Below, one piece after another: positions 15,629-23,134 of a stretch of 64,000 nt of DNA. Within the stretch, counting starts at the first letter, position 1. Every line of letters begins with the position of its first letter. Position numbers and translations under genes: made by a program. Origin of the DNA: Streptomyces kronopolitis (lineage in GTDB: Bacteria; Actinomycetota; Actinomycetes; Streptomycetales; Streptomycetaceae); NCBI RefSeq assembly GCF_014646275.1, contig NZ_BMND01000018.1, positions 90,278 through 154,277 of the forward strand, written 5' to 3'. Below the pieces are notes generated by a model, which saw nothing but the letters and a program-made list of their open reading frames with translations, was not told the origin of the DNA and searched no databases.

Positions 15629-16832
15629 GAACACCCAACCACCGCTGTTCACTGCCGCGGGCCGCCGCGGCGCTGTCAAGGGCCGCATCGAACGGGGACA
15701 GCCATCCCCGGCTGCCGTGCACGAGGTCTTTGACCCCGCACGGTTGGCCCAGGCGCGGAGCCTCATCGGGATGACGAAGAGGCAGCTGGCCGACGAGCTG
15801 GGGGTGACTCCGGCCGCAGTGAGCCAGTACGAGATGGGCACCAACCGTCCGCGCCCCGATCTGCTGCCGCCCCTGGCCGAAATTTTGGATGTACCGCTTG
15901 CCTACTTCCTGGCGGGGCGCCCGCATGCGCGGCTGGACCCCTCAGCTGCGCACTTCCGCAGCCTGCGCAGCACCCGGGCCTACCAGCGGGCAAAGGCCGT
16001 TGCGTTCACCGAACAGGTCTGGGAGCTGACCTACGCACTGGAAAAGCGTGTCCAGTTCCCCGTGGTCGATCTCCCCGGCTTCGCCGGCGGCGAGGTGCAC
16101 CCCGGCACCGACCTGCCCAGCGATCCCGCCTCCGCGGCCCGTGCCCTGCGAGTCGCGTGGGGGCTGGGAACCGGGCCCATCGCTCACCTAGTCCGGCGCC
16201 TGGAAGCACATGGGATTGTGGTGGTCACCCCACAGCGCGACAAAGACCTTCGCTCCGTCGACGCCTTCTCCACCTCACACCTCCCGCGCCCGTTGATCGT
16301 GTTGACGCCAAATCGGACCGACGACGTCTACCGGCACCGCTTCAGCGCGGCCCACGAGCTGGGCCACCTGATCTTGCATAGCGACACCAATCCCGGGGAC
16401 ATCACGCAGGAACGCGAGGCTGACACCTTCGCAGCCGAGTTCCTCACCCCCCGCGAATCGATCCTGCCTGAGCTGCCCTCGCGGGCGGACCTACATAAGC
16501 TCTCGCAGCTCCGCGACGGCTGGGGGGTTTCGGTGCACTCCCTGCTGTACCGCTGCCGAGAACTCGGGCTCTTGTCGGACTCCTCGGCCAGCCGCGCCTA
16601 CCAACGGCTGAACGGCTTGAAGGGGCAACCTGGCTTCGCTCCGGATCCCCTGGCCGGCTATCCCGGCGAACAGCCCGCGCTGCTGTCCCACGCCTTCACC
16701 CTCGCCAGCGACCACGGGCTGACAATGACCGAACTAGCTCACGAGTTGGCCTGGAGTGCAGTCCAGGTGCGGCGCATGCTTGGTGTCGAGGAGGACCGGC
16801 CAGCCCTCCGATTGGTCAGTAGTTCGTCGTGA
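15621..16832 (+). CDS. XRE regulator fused to ImmA/IrrE metallopeptidase, 403 aa
   Basis: The XRE domain lies at about residues 38-95 (LAQARSLIGMTKRQLADELG, VTPAAVSQYEMGTNRPRPDL). The ImmA/IrrE domain spans about 165-310, with the zinc motif HELGH in FSAAHELGHLILHSD and a downstream EREADTFAAEFLTP that supplies the third ligand region. The C-terminal 80 residues contain another HTH-like stretch (GLTMTELAHELAWSAVQVRR). ImmA cleaves ICE repressors and IrrE/PprI cleaves DdrO, so this protein may bind DNA and cleave itself or its partner under stress. The start overlaps the upstream gene. Confidence 0.85.
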   Translation: MSKNTQPPLFTAAGRRGAVKGRIERGQPSPAAVHEVFDPARLAQARSLIGMTKRQLADELGVTPAAVSQYEMGTNRPRPDLLPPLAEILDVPLAYFLAGRPHARLDPSAAHFRSLRSTRAYQRAKAVAFTEQVWELTYALEKRVQFPVVDLPGFAGGEVHPGTDLPSDPASAARALRVAWGLGTGPIAHLVRRLEAHGIVVVTPQRDKDLRSVDAFSTSHLPRPLIVLTPNRTDDVYRHRFSAAHELGHLILHSDTNPGDITQEREADTFAAEFLTPRESILPELPSRADLHKLSQLRDGWGVSVHSLLYRCRELGLLSDSSASRAYQRLNGLKGQPGFAPDPLAGYPGEQPALLSHAFTLASDHGLTMTELAHELAWSAVQVRRMLGVEEDRPALRLVSSSS

Positions 16833-16874
16833 TGGCTTGGTACTGGGGCCCGATGGCCTAGGGCGCTGCAATCG

Positions 16875-17054
16875 GTGCGGCTGGCCCACGCGAAACCACA
16901 ACACGGTCAATCCGTATGCCAACAGTCGACGGATCGCGCTCCGGCAGCAGCGCCGGATGAGTCGGACAGCTACGCGGCGGACGCCTTGGCCGCCGGCCTC
17001 AACGGTCGGACGTCCCATTGGACCGTACGACTGAACGCAGAGGGAAGACCATGA
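16875..17054 (+). CDS. Possible small ORF, 59 aa
   Basis: From a GTG at 16875 this frame ends in a stretch with clear coding character (APDESDSYAADALAAGLNGR, TSHWTVRLNAEGRP) and its TGA overlaps the ATG at 17051. The first 25 residues are less convincing, and no good binding site is seen. A remnant of a larger gene is also possible. Confidence 0.35.
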   Translation: MRLAHAKPQHGQSVCQQSTDRAPAAAPDESDSYAADALAAGLNGRTSHWTVRLNAEGRP

Positions 17055-17161
17055 TCAATCTGCTGCTGCTCGGCATCGTGATGCTCGCCGTCGGCGGGTG
17101 TGCATGCGTGCTGTGGGCGGAGCGCGGCGGACCCCGCTGGGCCCCCGCGTGGCGACCGTGA
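17051..17161 (+). CDS. Single-span micro-protein, 36 aa
   Basis: The ATG follows an agaggga site. The product is almost entirely one hydrophobic helix (MINLLLLGIVMLAVGGCACV) with a short basic, Trp-containing tail (LWAERGGPRWAPAWRP). It overlaps the ORFs on both sides by 4 nt. Such micro-proteins may modulate a membrane complex. Unknown family. Confidence 0.5.
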   Translation: MINLLLLGIVMLAVGGCACVLWAERGGPRWAPAWRP

Positions 17162-17259
17162 CGCTCGCCGTGAGCGAGCTGGTGCATCGCTCCGAGAAGC
17201 GCCGACGCCGACGCCAGCGCCTGAGCATGACGCCGACCAACAACAGCGGTCGTGACTAG
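17158..17259 (+). CDS. Basic micro-protein, 33 aa
   Basis: GTG inside the stop of the hydrophobic micro-ORF (GTGA). The product is a basic helix (SELVHRSEKRRRRRQRLSMT) with a polar tail. It would be co-translated with the 36-residue membrane peptide. Real coding is likely from the overlap pattern but unproven. Confidence 0.4.
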   Translation: MTLAVSELVHRSEKRRRRRQRLSMTPTNNSGRD

Positions 17260-17265
17260 GAACGG

Positions 17266-17455
17266 TGCGACCGAGGTCCCGCCCGGCAGCCCTTGGCGCA
17301 CCGGGCGCACGCTGCTCATCGGTGACGCGGCGCAGGCGGCCTCACCAGCGACCGAGCAAGGCGCCTCGATCACACTGTAGGACGCCGTCGTCCTCGCCAA
17401 GTCCCTTCGGGATACACCCGATCTGGACAGCGTGCTCTCCCTATTCGCAACGAGC
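17266..17455 (+). pseudogene. Fossil of a flavin-dependent monooxygenase C-terminal part
   Basis: One frame reads TLLIGDAAQAASPATEQGAS, ITL, a stop at 17378-17380, then DAVVLAKSLRDTPDLDSVLS. This is the PHBH-type FAD monooxygenase signature (GDAAH..P..GQGA....DA..LA..L) with a stop where Glu is expected. No start and no N-terminal Rossmann part are left, and the frame runs into the convergent gene at 17457. Confidence 0.65.
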
Positions 17456-17456
17456 C

Positions 17457-17861
17457 CTAGTCCAGGTAGGTGCCGGCGAAGGCCCCGTCGAAGCCGAGCG
17501 CGGCGAGGCCCTCCTCGACGCTGGGGTAGGTCCTCCGGTCCGGGATGGCGATCAGGGCGTCGAAGTCGGCGCGGCTGATCTCGGGTTCGAGCCACTGGTT
17601 GTTGCAGCGGCAGACGATCCAGACGTTGCGGCCGTGGTTGATGAGCAGCCAGTCGCGCCGGGCGCGGCAGGCCGAGCACCGTACGGGGATCCCTCGCAGG
17701 GCCAGCTCGGCCGGGTGGCTGAGGATGCGCGTCGCGCCGGGACCGCTGGGCTGCTGTATCTCGTATTCGAGTTGCAGCAGGGGGTCGGTGCCGGCCGGGA
17801 GGGTGGGCAGCACGGGCGCCGGCTCTGCGGTGCGGTCGGTGGTTCTGAGCACGAGCGTCAT
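17457..17861 (-). CDS. Hypothetical protein with CxxC and CxC motifs, 134 aa
   Basis: The first 55 residues are polar. Residues 60-90 carry VRCSACRARRDWLLINHGRN and WIVCRCNNQWLEP, a four-Cys arrangement suited to a zinc ribbon. The C-terminus is an acidic helical stretch (ISRADFDALIAIPDRRTYPS). It precedes the minus-strand relaxase operon but is downstream of it in transcription, so it could be its last gene. Function unknown. Confidence 0.65.
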   Translation of the reverse strand: MTLVLRTTDRTAEPAPVLPTLPAGTDPLLQLEYEIQQPSGPGATRILSHPAELALRGIPVRCSACRARRDWLLINHGRNVWIVCRCNNQWLEPEISRADFDALIAIPDRRTYPSVEEGLAALGFDGAFAGTYLD

Positions 17862-17950
17862 CTCCCGATTGAGTCCTTCTGGTTCCAGACGTAACAGCCG
17901 GGGAATCGGCTGTCCAGGGGATTTGTAGTGAGCGGCCTGCCGGTCAGTGG

Positions 17951-19717
17951 TCAGCGGCGTGGTGGTCGGGTGCGCGGGTCGGCGGGGCGAGCTGCCGCCG
18001 TGGGGGCCGTCCGGTTGCTGGTGTGGTCGTTGGTCGAGGCCGTGGGCTGACGGGTTCCGGCCTGCGGGTGAGGAGTCGCTTCTCCCGGGTGTGCGGGGAG
18101 TTGGGCGAGGCGGCGCAGGCGCCAGACCAGGACGTCGTTCACGTCCTCGGCGGTGTCGAGTTCGCGCATGGCGATGGCCTGCTGCAGGAGCGCCTGGGGA
18201 GCGTGGCCGGCCTGCTCGGCCTGGGCAAGGGTGGCGACCAGGGCGTCGGTCTTCGTCGGCGTGCCGTCTGCGCGTGGCTGCTGCTCGGGTAGTGCTGCGC
18301 GGATGGTGGCCTCGTGGGTTCGGCGTTCGGCTTCGGGGAGGGCGCGGCCTTGGTCGTGCAGTGCTCGCATGGGTGTGGCGGCGGTCTGGCGGTAGGCGGT
18401 TCGCAGGTGCTCGGCGGTCTGGCGGGAGGCGTGGGCCTGCTGGGCGTGGCCGCGGGCGGAGTGCCAGCGGGCGGCGGCGAGGGTGACCAGGACCAGGGTC
18501 GAGACGAGCATGGCGGTGGTGCCGCCGTCTTCGCCCCGGCCGAGAGCGCTACCGGCCTGGATGATTCCCCGCGCGGCCGAGCGGAGAGCCCGGGTGTCGG
18601 CGCGCTCCGCTCGGACGTGACTGCGGGTGGCCCGCTCGAATTCTCGGGCGGCGGCAGCCAGCTCGGCGCGGGTGGCGGCCGGTGAGGTCTGGGCGACCGC
18701 GTCCAGGAGTTCTCCGACGCCGACGAGCTGGGCGGCGGCTTCGTCGCCGCCGTCGAGGAAGACGGCGGCACGCTCAGCGATGCCGGCGGCACTCCGCCGT
18801 GCCCTGGCGGGCGGGGACCAGTCCGGTCGGCCGCTGGTGGCGACCAACGACGTCATCTGGTCGACCGTGTCGTCGGCGAGGCGACTGCGGATCTTCGGCA
18901 GGGACAGGTCGGGTGCCAGCTTGGAGCCGGGGAACCAGACCGGTTCACCGTTGCGGTTGCGGTCGCCGGGGAGTGCGACGTTGTAGCCGAGCGCGTCACC
19001 GGACGGGGCGGTCCGTACCTTCACGCGTAGCCCGGCCTCGCGGAGCCGGGTGAAGAACTCCTCTTCGGTGGCTGCTCCGGCGAGGGACTGGCGGACGGCT
19101 TCGCGCAGCGTGTCACGCGAGGGCTCGGGGCGGCCGGTGCGCTCGGCCTTGAAGCGCTCGGCGCTGGTGGGCCTCTGGGCTCCGGTGCCGTCGCCCGGGT
19201 TGAGTCGGCGCAGCCCCCACTCCTTCTCGATGCGACGGCATTCGGCCTGGGCCTTCTTGAAGTCGTAGTTCATACGGGGGCGGCGCAGGTCGCCTCGGAC
19301 CATGGTGGCCAGGATGTGGATGTGGTCGTCCGCGTGGCGTACCGCGACCCAGCGGCAGCCGTCCGGGTCGCCCTCGGGGGCGATTCCAGTCGCCGCGACC
19401 AGGCGGCGGGCGACGGTGTTCCACTCGGCGTCGGTCAGCATCCGGTCGCCGGGGTCGGTGCGGACCGAGCAGTGCCACACGTGCTTGGCGGGCGCGCGGT
19501 CGCCGGCCTGCTTGACCCGGAGGTCGAGGGCGGCGGTGAGGCGGGCGAGGGTGGCCTTGGGGTCCGGGGCGGGGCTGGTGTCGCGGCCCGGGTCGGGGGC
19601 GAAGCCGTCCCAGCTCCCGACGAGGTGAGGATCGATGTGCTCGTCGCGTTTGCCGGGGCCGTAGAGGTAGACGAGCAGGCCGTGGGTTCGTGAGCCTCGG
19701 CGGATCTTGGGGACCAT
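17951..19717 (-). CDS. Relaxase / mobilisation nuclease, 588 aa
   Basis: This is the MobA/VirD2-type relaxase of the element. It should nick oriT and lead the DNA strand into a recipient. Visible parts: an N-terminal GLLVYLYGPGKRDEH with candidate nucleophile tyrosines near residues 17-19, KHVWHCSVRTDPGDRMLTDA, and the three-His motif HADDHIHILATMV near residue 155, which binds the metal. The C-terminal half (about 300-500) is helical, with one hydrophobic segment (TTAMLVSTLVLVTLAAARWH). The ATG lies within the stop of the MobC gene upstream. An extra CDS-like shadow on the plus strand is not real. Confidence 0.9.
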   Translation of the reverse strand: MVPKIRRGSRTHGLLVYLYGPGKRDEHIDPHLVGSWDGFAPDPGRDTSPAPDPKATLARLTAALDLRVKQAGDRAPAKHVWHCSVRTDPGDRMLTDAEWNTVARRLVAATGIAPEGDPDGCRWVAVRHADDHIHILATMVRGDLRRPRMNYDFKKAQAECRRIEKEWGLRRLNPGDGTGAQRPTSAERFKAERTGRPEPSRDTLREAVRQSLAGAATEEEFFTRLREAGLRVKVRTAPSGDALGYNVALPGDRNRNGEPVWFPGSKLAPDLSLPKIRSRLADDTVDQMTSLVATSGRPDWSPPARARRSAAGIAERAAVFLDGGDEAAAQLVGVGELLDAVAQTSPAATRAELAAAAREFERATRSHVRAERADTRALRSAARGIIQAGSALGRGEDGGTTAMLVSTLVLVTLAAARWHSARGHAQQAHASRQTAEHLRTAYRQTAATPMRALHDQGRALPEAERRTHEATIRAALPEQQPRADGTPTKTDALVATLAQAEQAGHAPQALLQQAIAMRELDTAEDVNDVLVWRLRRLAQLPAHPGEATPHPQAGTRQPTASTNDHTSNRTAPTAAARPADPRTRPPRR

Positions 19718-20385
19718 CAGAGGCGCTTCTTCACCAGGGTGTTGGCCGTGTCGTCGATGCGGGACAGCAGACGGGTCAAGGCCGCGAGGGCGAAGTCGAG
19801 TTGGCCGGGCCGGGGCTGCCCTCCGACGTTGTAGACGAAGGCGATCTGGTTGATGTTGTTGCCGACCCGGGAGAGCGCGGTGCGCAGGGCGGCCAGCTCG
19901 TCGATGGCGGCATCGAGCTGCTCATTGGAGTGCAGGGTGGTGGAACCGCGGGCGGCGGCGAGGCCGGCGGCGGCGATGAATCGGGCAACGGTGAAGCCGC
20001 GTTGCGCGGCTGCGGTGACGATCTCGGCGTGCTCGGTGTCGGAGAGGCGGGTGGTCGTCTTGCGGGTGCGCTCGCTCGGGTTGCGGCTGCGGCGGCGCGG
20101 TGTGCGATCGGGGAACGCGGGCGTGCTCGGGCTCGGCTGCTCGCGGTGGTCGACGCGGTCGGCTTCTCCCTCTGTGACCGGCGCCCCCTGGTGCCGGTAG
20201 TCCGGTTGGTCCCCGTGCGCCCTCGCTCGGGGATCAACCGGGCTTCCGCCGCCCTCCTGGGCGGGGGCAAGTGCGTGCGTCGGGCCGTAGGACCGTCGTA
20301 TGCGACAACTTGCTCCGCCAGGAGCCGTCGTGGGCTCACGCTGCTGTCCGGCCGTGGTGACCACCGGGTCGTTGACGGTTGTCAC
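19717..20385 (-). CDS. mobC: MobC-like relaxosome protein, 222 aa
   Basis: The C-terminal 130 residues match MobC: RTRKTTTRLSDTEHAEIVTA with a ribbon-helix-helix-like start, and the signature LSRVGNNINQIAFVYN. MobC proteins melt or bend oriT so the relaxase can nick. The N-terminal 90 residues are disordered and Pro/Arg-rich, longer than usual. The GTG at 20385 overlaps the upstream stop (GTGA); the longer open frame beyond it is not coding. It ends exactly where the relaxase starts, as is normal for this pair. Confidence 0.85.
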   Translation of the reverse strand: MTTVNDPVVTTAGQQREPTTAPGGASCRIRRSYGPTHALAPAQEGGGSPVDPRARAHGDQPDYRHQGAPVTEGEADRVDHREQPSPSTPAFPDRTPRRRSRNPSERTRKTTTRLSDTEHAEIVTAAAQRGFTVARFIAAAGLAAARGSTTLHSNEQLDAAIDELAALRTALSRVGNNINQIAFVYNVGGQPRPGQLDFALAALTRLLSRIDDTANTLVKKRL

Positions 20386-20606
20386 CGGCTCGCCTCCGGG
20401 TCCTGCTGCTGAATTTCGCGGACGAGGCCCTCGATCCAGTCCATGGCCAGGACCGGGTGGTGCAGGGTCCAGGGGCGACTGTGGCGCTCTCGTTGCACGG
20501 TCCAGGTGGTGTCGGGGCCGGACTGGGCGCGGTGGAGGTGACCGCGCTGGTGCAGGACGGTCAGCCAGGAATCGACCTCGGCAGGCGTGGCCGGGCGGGT
20601 GCGCAT
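20382..20606 (-). CDS. Small protein of the mobilisation operon, 74 aa
   Basis: A winged-helix-like reading is possible: ATPAEVDSWLTVLHQRGHLH, RAQSGPDTTWTVQRERHSRP, then WIEGLVREIQQQDPEAS. It is the first gene of the mob operon and is coupled to mobC. It begins 49 nt from the hairpin that may be oriT, so a DNA-binding accessory role is plausible. Not a recognised family. Confidence 0.65.
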   Translation of the reverse strand: MRTRPATPAEVDSWLTVLHQRGHLHRAQSGPDTTWTVQRERHSRPWTLHHPVLAMDWIEGLVREIQQQDPEASR

Positions 20607-20706
20607 GGGATGTTCTCCGCTTCGCTTCGCGAGGGCGCGGGGTGTGTGTCCGGGGCGGGTGACCGGCCGAGGTATCCAGCTCGGTCACCCGCTCCGTGAT
20701 GTCCGG
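20607..20706. other. Candidate oriT / hairpin region
   Basis: This intergenic stretch separates the replication/Spd genes from the mob operon. It contains an inverted repeat: gcgggtgaccggccgag (20655-20671) pairs with ctcggtcacccgc (20680-20692) with a 3-nt bulge. oriT commonly lies next to mobC with such a repeat. It could equally be a terminator for the DUF2637 gene. Confidence 0.4.
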
Positions 20707-21759
20707 TCAGGTCCGGGCGGAAGTGACCGGCTGCCCGTGTTGCTTGCGGAGCTGGGCCATCAGGGCGGTCAGGGTGTCGCTGGACAGGGGGATCTGCTGA
20801 CCGCGGATCGCCTGGGCGACCACCTTGCGGGTCAGCTTGTCCTCGGCCCTGACCGCTGACCGGGCGATCTCCAGCAGCTCCTCGGTGTCCGGGTCAGGCC
20901 GCCGGTCACCGGTTGTCCGGGCGTCCCGGTCAGTGACCGGCGGCTGAGTGACCGGCCGTTCGGTGACCGGCGAGGGACTGCCCTGGTGGCCGGTGGTCTC
21001 CGGGCGGTCAGTGACCGGCGGCGCGGTGTCCGGCTGTCCGGGCAGGTCAGCGGCCTCGTGCGGCTGACCGCGGTGACCGGTGACCGCGTTGCTGCTGTCC
21101 GCCGGGGCACTGTCCTCGGTCAGTGACCGCGGGCTGGGGGTCTGCTTGTCCAGGGACAGACGCGGCCGGTCGGTCAGGGCACTGACCGGCTGCCCGTCCG
21201 TGACCTGACCGGGCTCCGCCTGCTGACCGACCCGGTCGGCCCGGGTGACCGCGATGCCGGCGGGCTTGTTGTCCTGACCGAGGTGACCGGTCTGACCGTG
21301 GTCCTCGCGTTCGCTGTCCTTGACCGGGCCGCGGGCGATGAGGATATAGAGGTGGACCGCTCCGGCCAGCGCGAGCGGGGCGATGGTGGACAGCACCGCG
21401 ACCACGGTGTCGCCGAGGCGGAGCCCGGTGTCCGGTGTGGCTTCCTCGTTGAGGCGCACGGCGTGGAGTGCGTTGGCCCAGATGCTGGCGGCGGTGGCCG
21501 TGCCGACGAGCATCCAGACGTAGAGCCGGGACCGCAGGGGCGCGTCGCGCAGGACCATGAGGGCCCGGATGCCGTAGGCGATGAACCCGTCGATCACCAG
21601 CGGGAAAAGGTAGCTGAGGAAGCCTCGGACGTGGATGGCGACAGCCATCTGCTGCAGGGCGTCCCAGCTCAGGGCGCATCCCACGCTGCCCAGGGCCATG
21701 ACGACCGCGCGGTCCCAGTCGGTGATGTGCACGGCCTTGGGCGTGCTCGCGTCGCTCAC
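20707..21759 (-). CDS. DUF2637 membrane protein (Spd-like), 350 aa
   Basis: The first 150 residues hold four membrane spans: AVVMALGSVGCALSWDALQQ, GFLSYLFPLVIDGFIAYGIR, LYVWMLVGTATAASIWANAL and TVVAVLSTIAPLALAGAVHL. This is the DUF2637 pattern found in Streptomyces plasmid spread (Spd) and integrative-element genes, thought to help intramycelial transfer. The middle (about 160-285) is disordered with repeated VTDRP/VTxRP and GHxGQP units. The C-terminus is a wHTH-like helix set (RKVVAQAIRGQQIPLSSDTL). The start overlaps the WhiB stop (ATGA). Confidence 0.85.
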   Translation of the reverse strand: MSDASTPKAVHITDWDRAVVMALGSVGCALSWDALQQMAVAIHVRGFLSYLFPLVIDGFIAYGIRALMVLRDAPLRSRLYVWMLVGTATAASIWANALHAVRLNEEATPDTGLRLGDTVVAVLSTIAPLALAGAVHLYILIARGPVKDSEREDHGQTGHLGQDNKPAGIAVTRADRVGQQAEPGQVTDGQPVSALTDRPRLSLDKQTPSPRSLTEDSAPADSSNAVTGHRGQPHEAADLPGQPDTAPPVTDRPETTGHQGSPSPVTERPVTQPPVTDRDARTTGDRRPDPDTEELLEIARSAVRAEDKLTRKVVAQAIRGQQIPLSSDTLTALMAQLRKQHGQPVTSART

Positions 21760-22319
21760 GCCGCCGTCCCGAAGTCGTCGCGGCCCAGGCGGTCTTTGTT
21801 GGACTTGAGGGTCGGGGTCTCCGTGCTCTGTTTCAGGTCCCGGTTGCGCTGGGCCCGGCGAAGTTCGCGGTACTTCTTCTGGGCGTGCTCCTCGGTGACC
21901 TTCAACAGCCAGGCCAGGCGTTGTTCGGTCAGCCCGTGGCGGAAGGCGGCGTAGATGACCGCGCGGCGCTCGGCCTGGGTGAGGTGGATGTCCCGCCCGG
22001 CGACCGTGTCGTTGACGCGGCTGTAGTCCAGACGCTCGGCGAGCTGCTCGTGCAGCAGGCCGCGTTCCTCCTCGGTCAAGCCGCCCCGGATGCCATGGGT
22101 GTCACCGCCTTCGAGGGCAGCATCCAGGCAGGTGCGGCGCACCGGGCACTGAGCGCACAGCGACTTCGCGATAACGATCTTGTCGGTCTCGTCGGGCTCC
22201 GGGAAGAAGAGTTCGGGGTCCACCGGGTTGTACTCGGTGCGCTGGCAGACGGCCTCGTCCTGCCAGGTGTGGTCGCCGAGCGACCGGTGGCGGGCAGGGG
22301 TGATCGTCGTGGTGGTCAT
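21756..22319 (-). CDS. WhiB-family iron-sulfur regulator, 187 aa
   Basis: The four cluster ligands are in the WhiB order: a first Cys in WQDEAVCQRTEYN, then CAQCPVRRTC (C-x2-C-x5-C), followed by THGIRGGLTEEERGLL, the G-[IV]-x-GG turn that follows the cluster. WhiB proteins bind a 4Fe-4S cluster and act with the housekeeping sigma factor. This one has a long extra C-terminus with an HTH-like run (LTQAERRAVIYAAFRHGLTE, QRLAWLLKVTEEHAQKKY), typical of WhiB genes on plasmids and phages. It lies between replication and transfer genes and probably controls one of them. Confidence 0.9.
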   Translation of the reverse strand: MTTTTITPARHRSLGDHTWQDEAVCQRTEYNPVDPELFFPEPDETDKIVIAKSLCAQCPVRRTCLDAALEGGDTHGIRGGLTEEERGLLHEQLAERLDYSRVNDTVAGRDIHLTQAERRAVIYAAFRHGLTEQRLAWLLKVTEEHAQKKYRELRRAQRNRDLKQSTETPTLKSNKDRLGRDDFGTAA

Positions 22320-22426
22320 GCGGGGTGCTCCGATCGCTCTCCGCGCGCAGGGCGTCGGCGGAGGAGGCGCTGGTCGTGAGAGGTGAATGAGGCGGCGCGC
22401 CAAGGGCACGGTCGGCCTGCCGAAGG

Positions 22427-23134
22427 TCAGGCGGCAGCGCGGAAGCGTCTGCGGTCGACCGGCTCGAACTCGACGCGAGTGGTCATCTGCGCGAGCCGGG
22501 AGGCGACACGATCGCCGAGGTAGGCCCGGAAGTCCCTGATGCTCAGGTTGGTGGTGATCAGCGTCGGCAGTTCGAGGTTGTACCGGCGGTTGATCAGCCG
22601 GGACGTCACTTCCTCGACCCACTCGGAGGACTTGGCCGCGCCAAGGTCGTCCAAGAGCAGCAGCGGACACCGGCTGACGGCGGCCAACTCCCGCTCGCTG
22701 TCCACCCCGGGCCGGGGGCGCAGGTCGGCGTACAGGTCGGCGGCGGTGGTCGCCCGCCAGCGGACTCCGATCCCTCTCTGTGCCAGCAGCCGAACCGCGC
22801 CGTACGCCTGGTGGGTCTTGCCGGCGCCGACGACCCCGGCCATCAGCAGGCTGGGGCCGGTGGTGACCTGCCGCCGGGCTCCCCGGCTGGGGGCGACGGC
22901 CGCCTCGGTGACCTCCCGGGCCCAGGCCAGGACCTGCGGGTGGTCGGCGACAGCGGCCCGGTAGCGCGGGGGTATCCCGGCCGACAGGGCGTCCAACGGG
23001 GAGAACGGTTCGGGCTCGTCGACCAACGCGGCGACGGCGGCCGGGTCGATGTTGCGGGCGGCCAGGATTCGGGCCATCCGGTCCAGGGTGCCCTCGCTGC
23101 CGAGGAGCTGCGGTTCGCGGTTACGGGTGCGCAT
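22427..23134 (-). CDS. DnaC/IstB-like helicase loader ATPase, 235 aa
   Basis: AAA+ ATPase with Walker A in LLMAGVVGAGKTHQAYG, Walker B in CPLLLLDDLGAAKSSEW, sensor 1 in LPTLITTNLSIRDF, and an arginine-finger-like GDRVASRLAQM. DnaC-type loaders bring the replicative helicase to the origin. It is coupled to the Rep gene upstream (TGATG), as in many phage and plasmid replisomes. The residue before Walker A, and the N-terminal helical 80 residues, would contact the helicase or Rep. Confidence 0.88.
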   Translation of the reverse strand: MRTRNREPQLLGSEGTLDRMARILAARNIDPAAVAALVDEPEPFSPLDALSAGIPPRYRAAVADHPQVLAWAREVTEAAVAPSRGARRQVTTGPSLLMAGVVGAGKTHQAYGAVRLLAQRGIGVRWRATTAADLYADLRPRPGVDSERELAAVSRCPLLLLDDLGAAKSSEWVEEVTSRLINRRYNLELPTLITTNLSIRDFRAYLGDRVASRLAQMTTRVEFEPVDRRRFRAAA

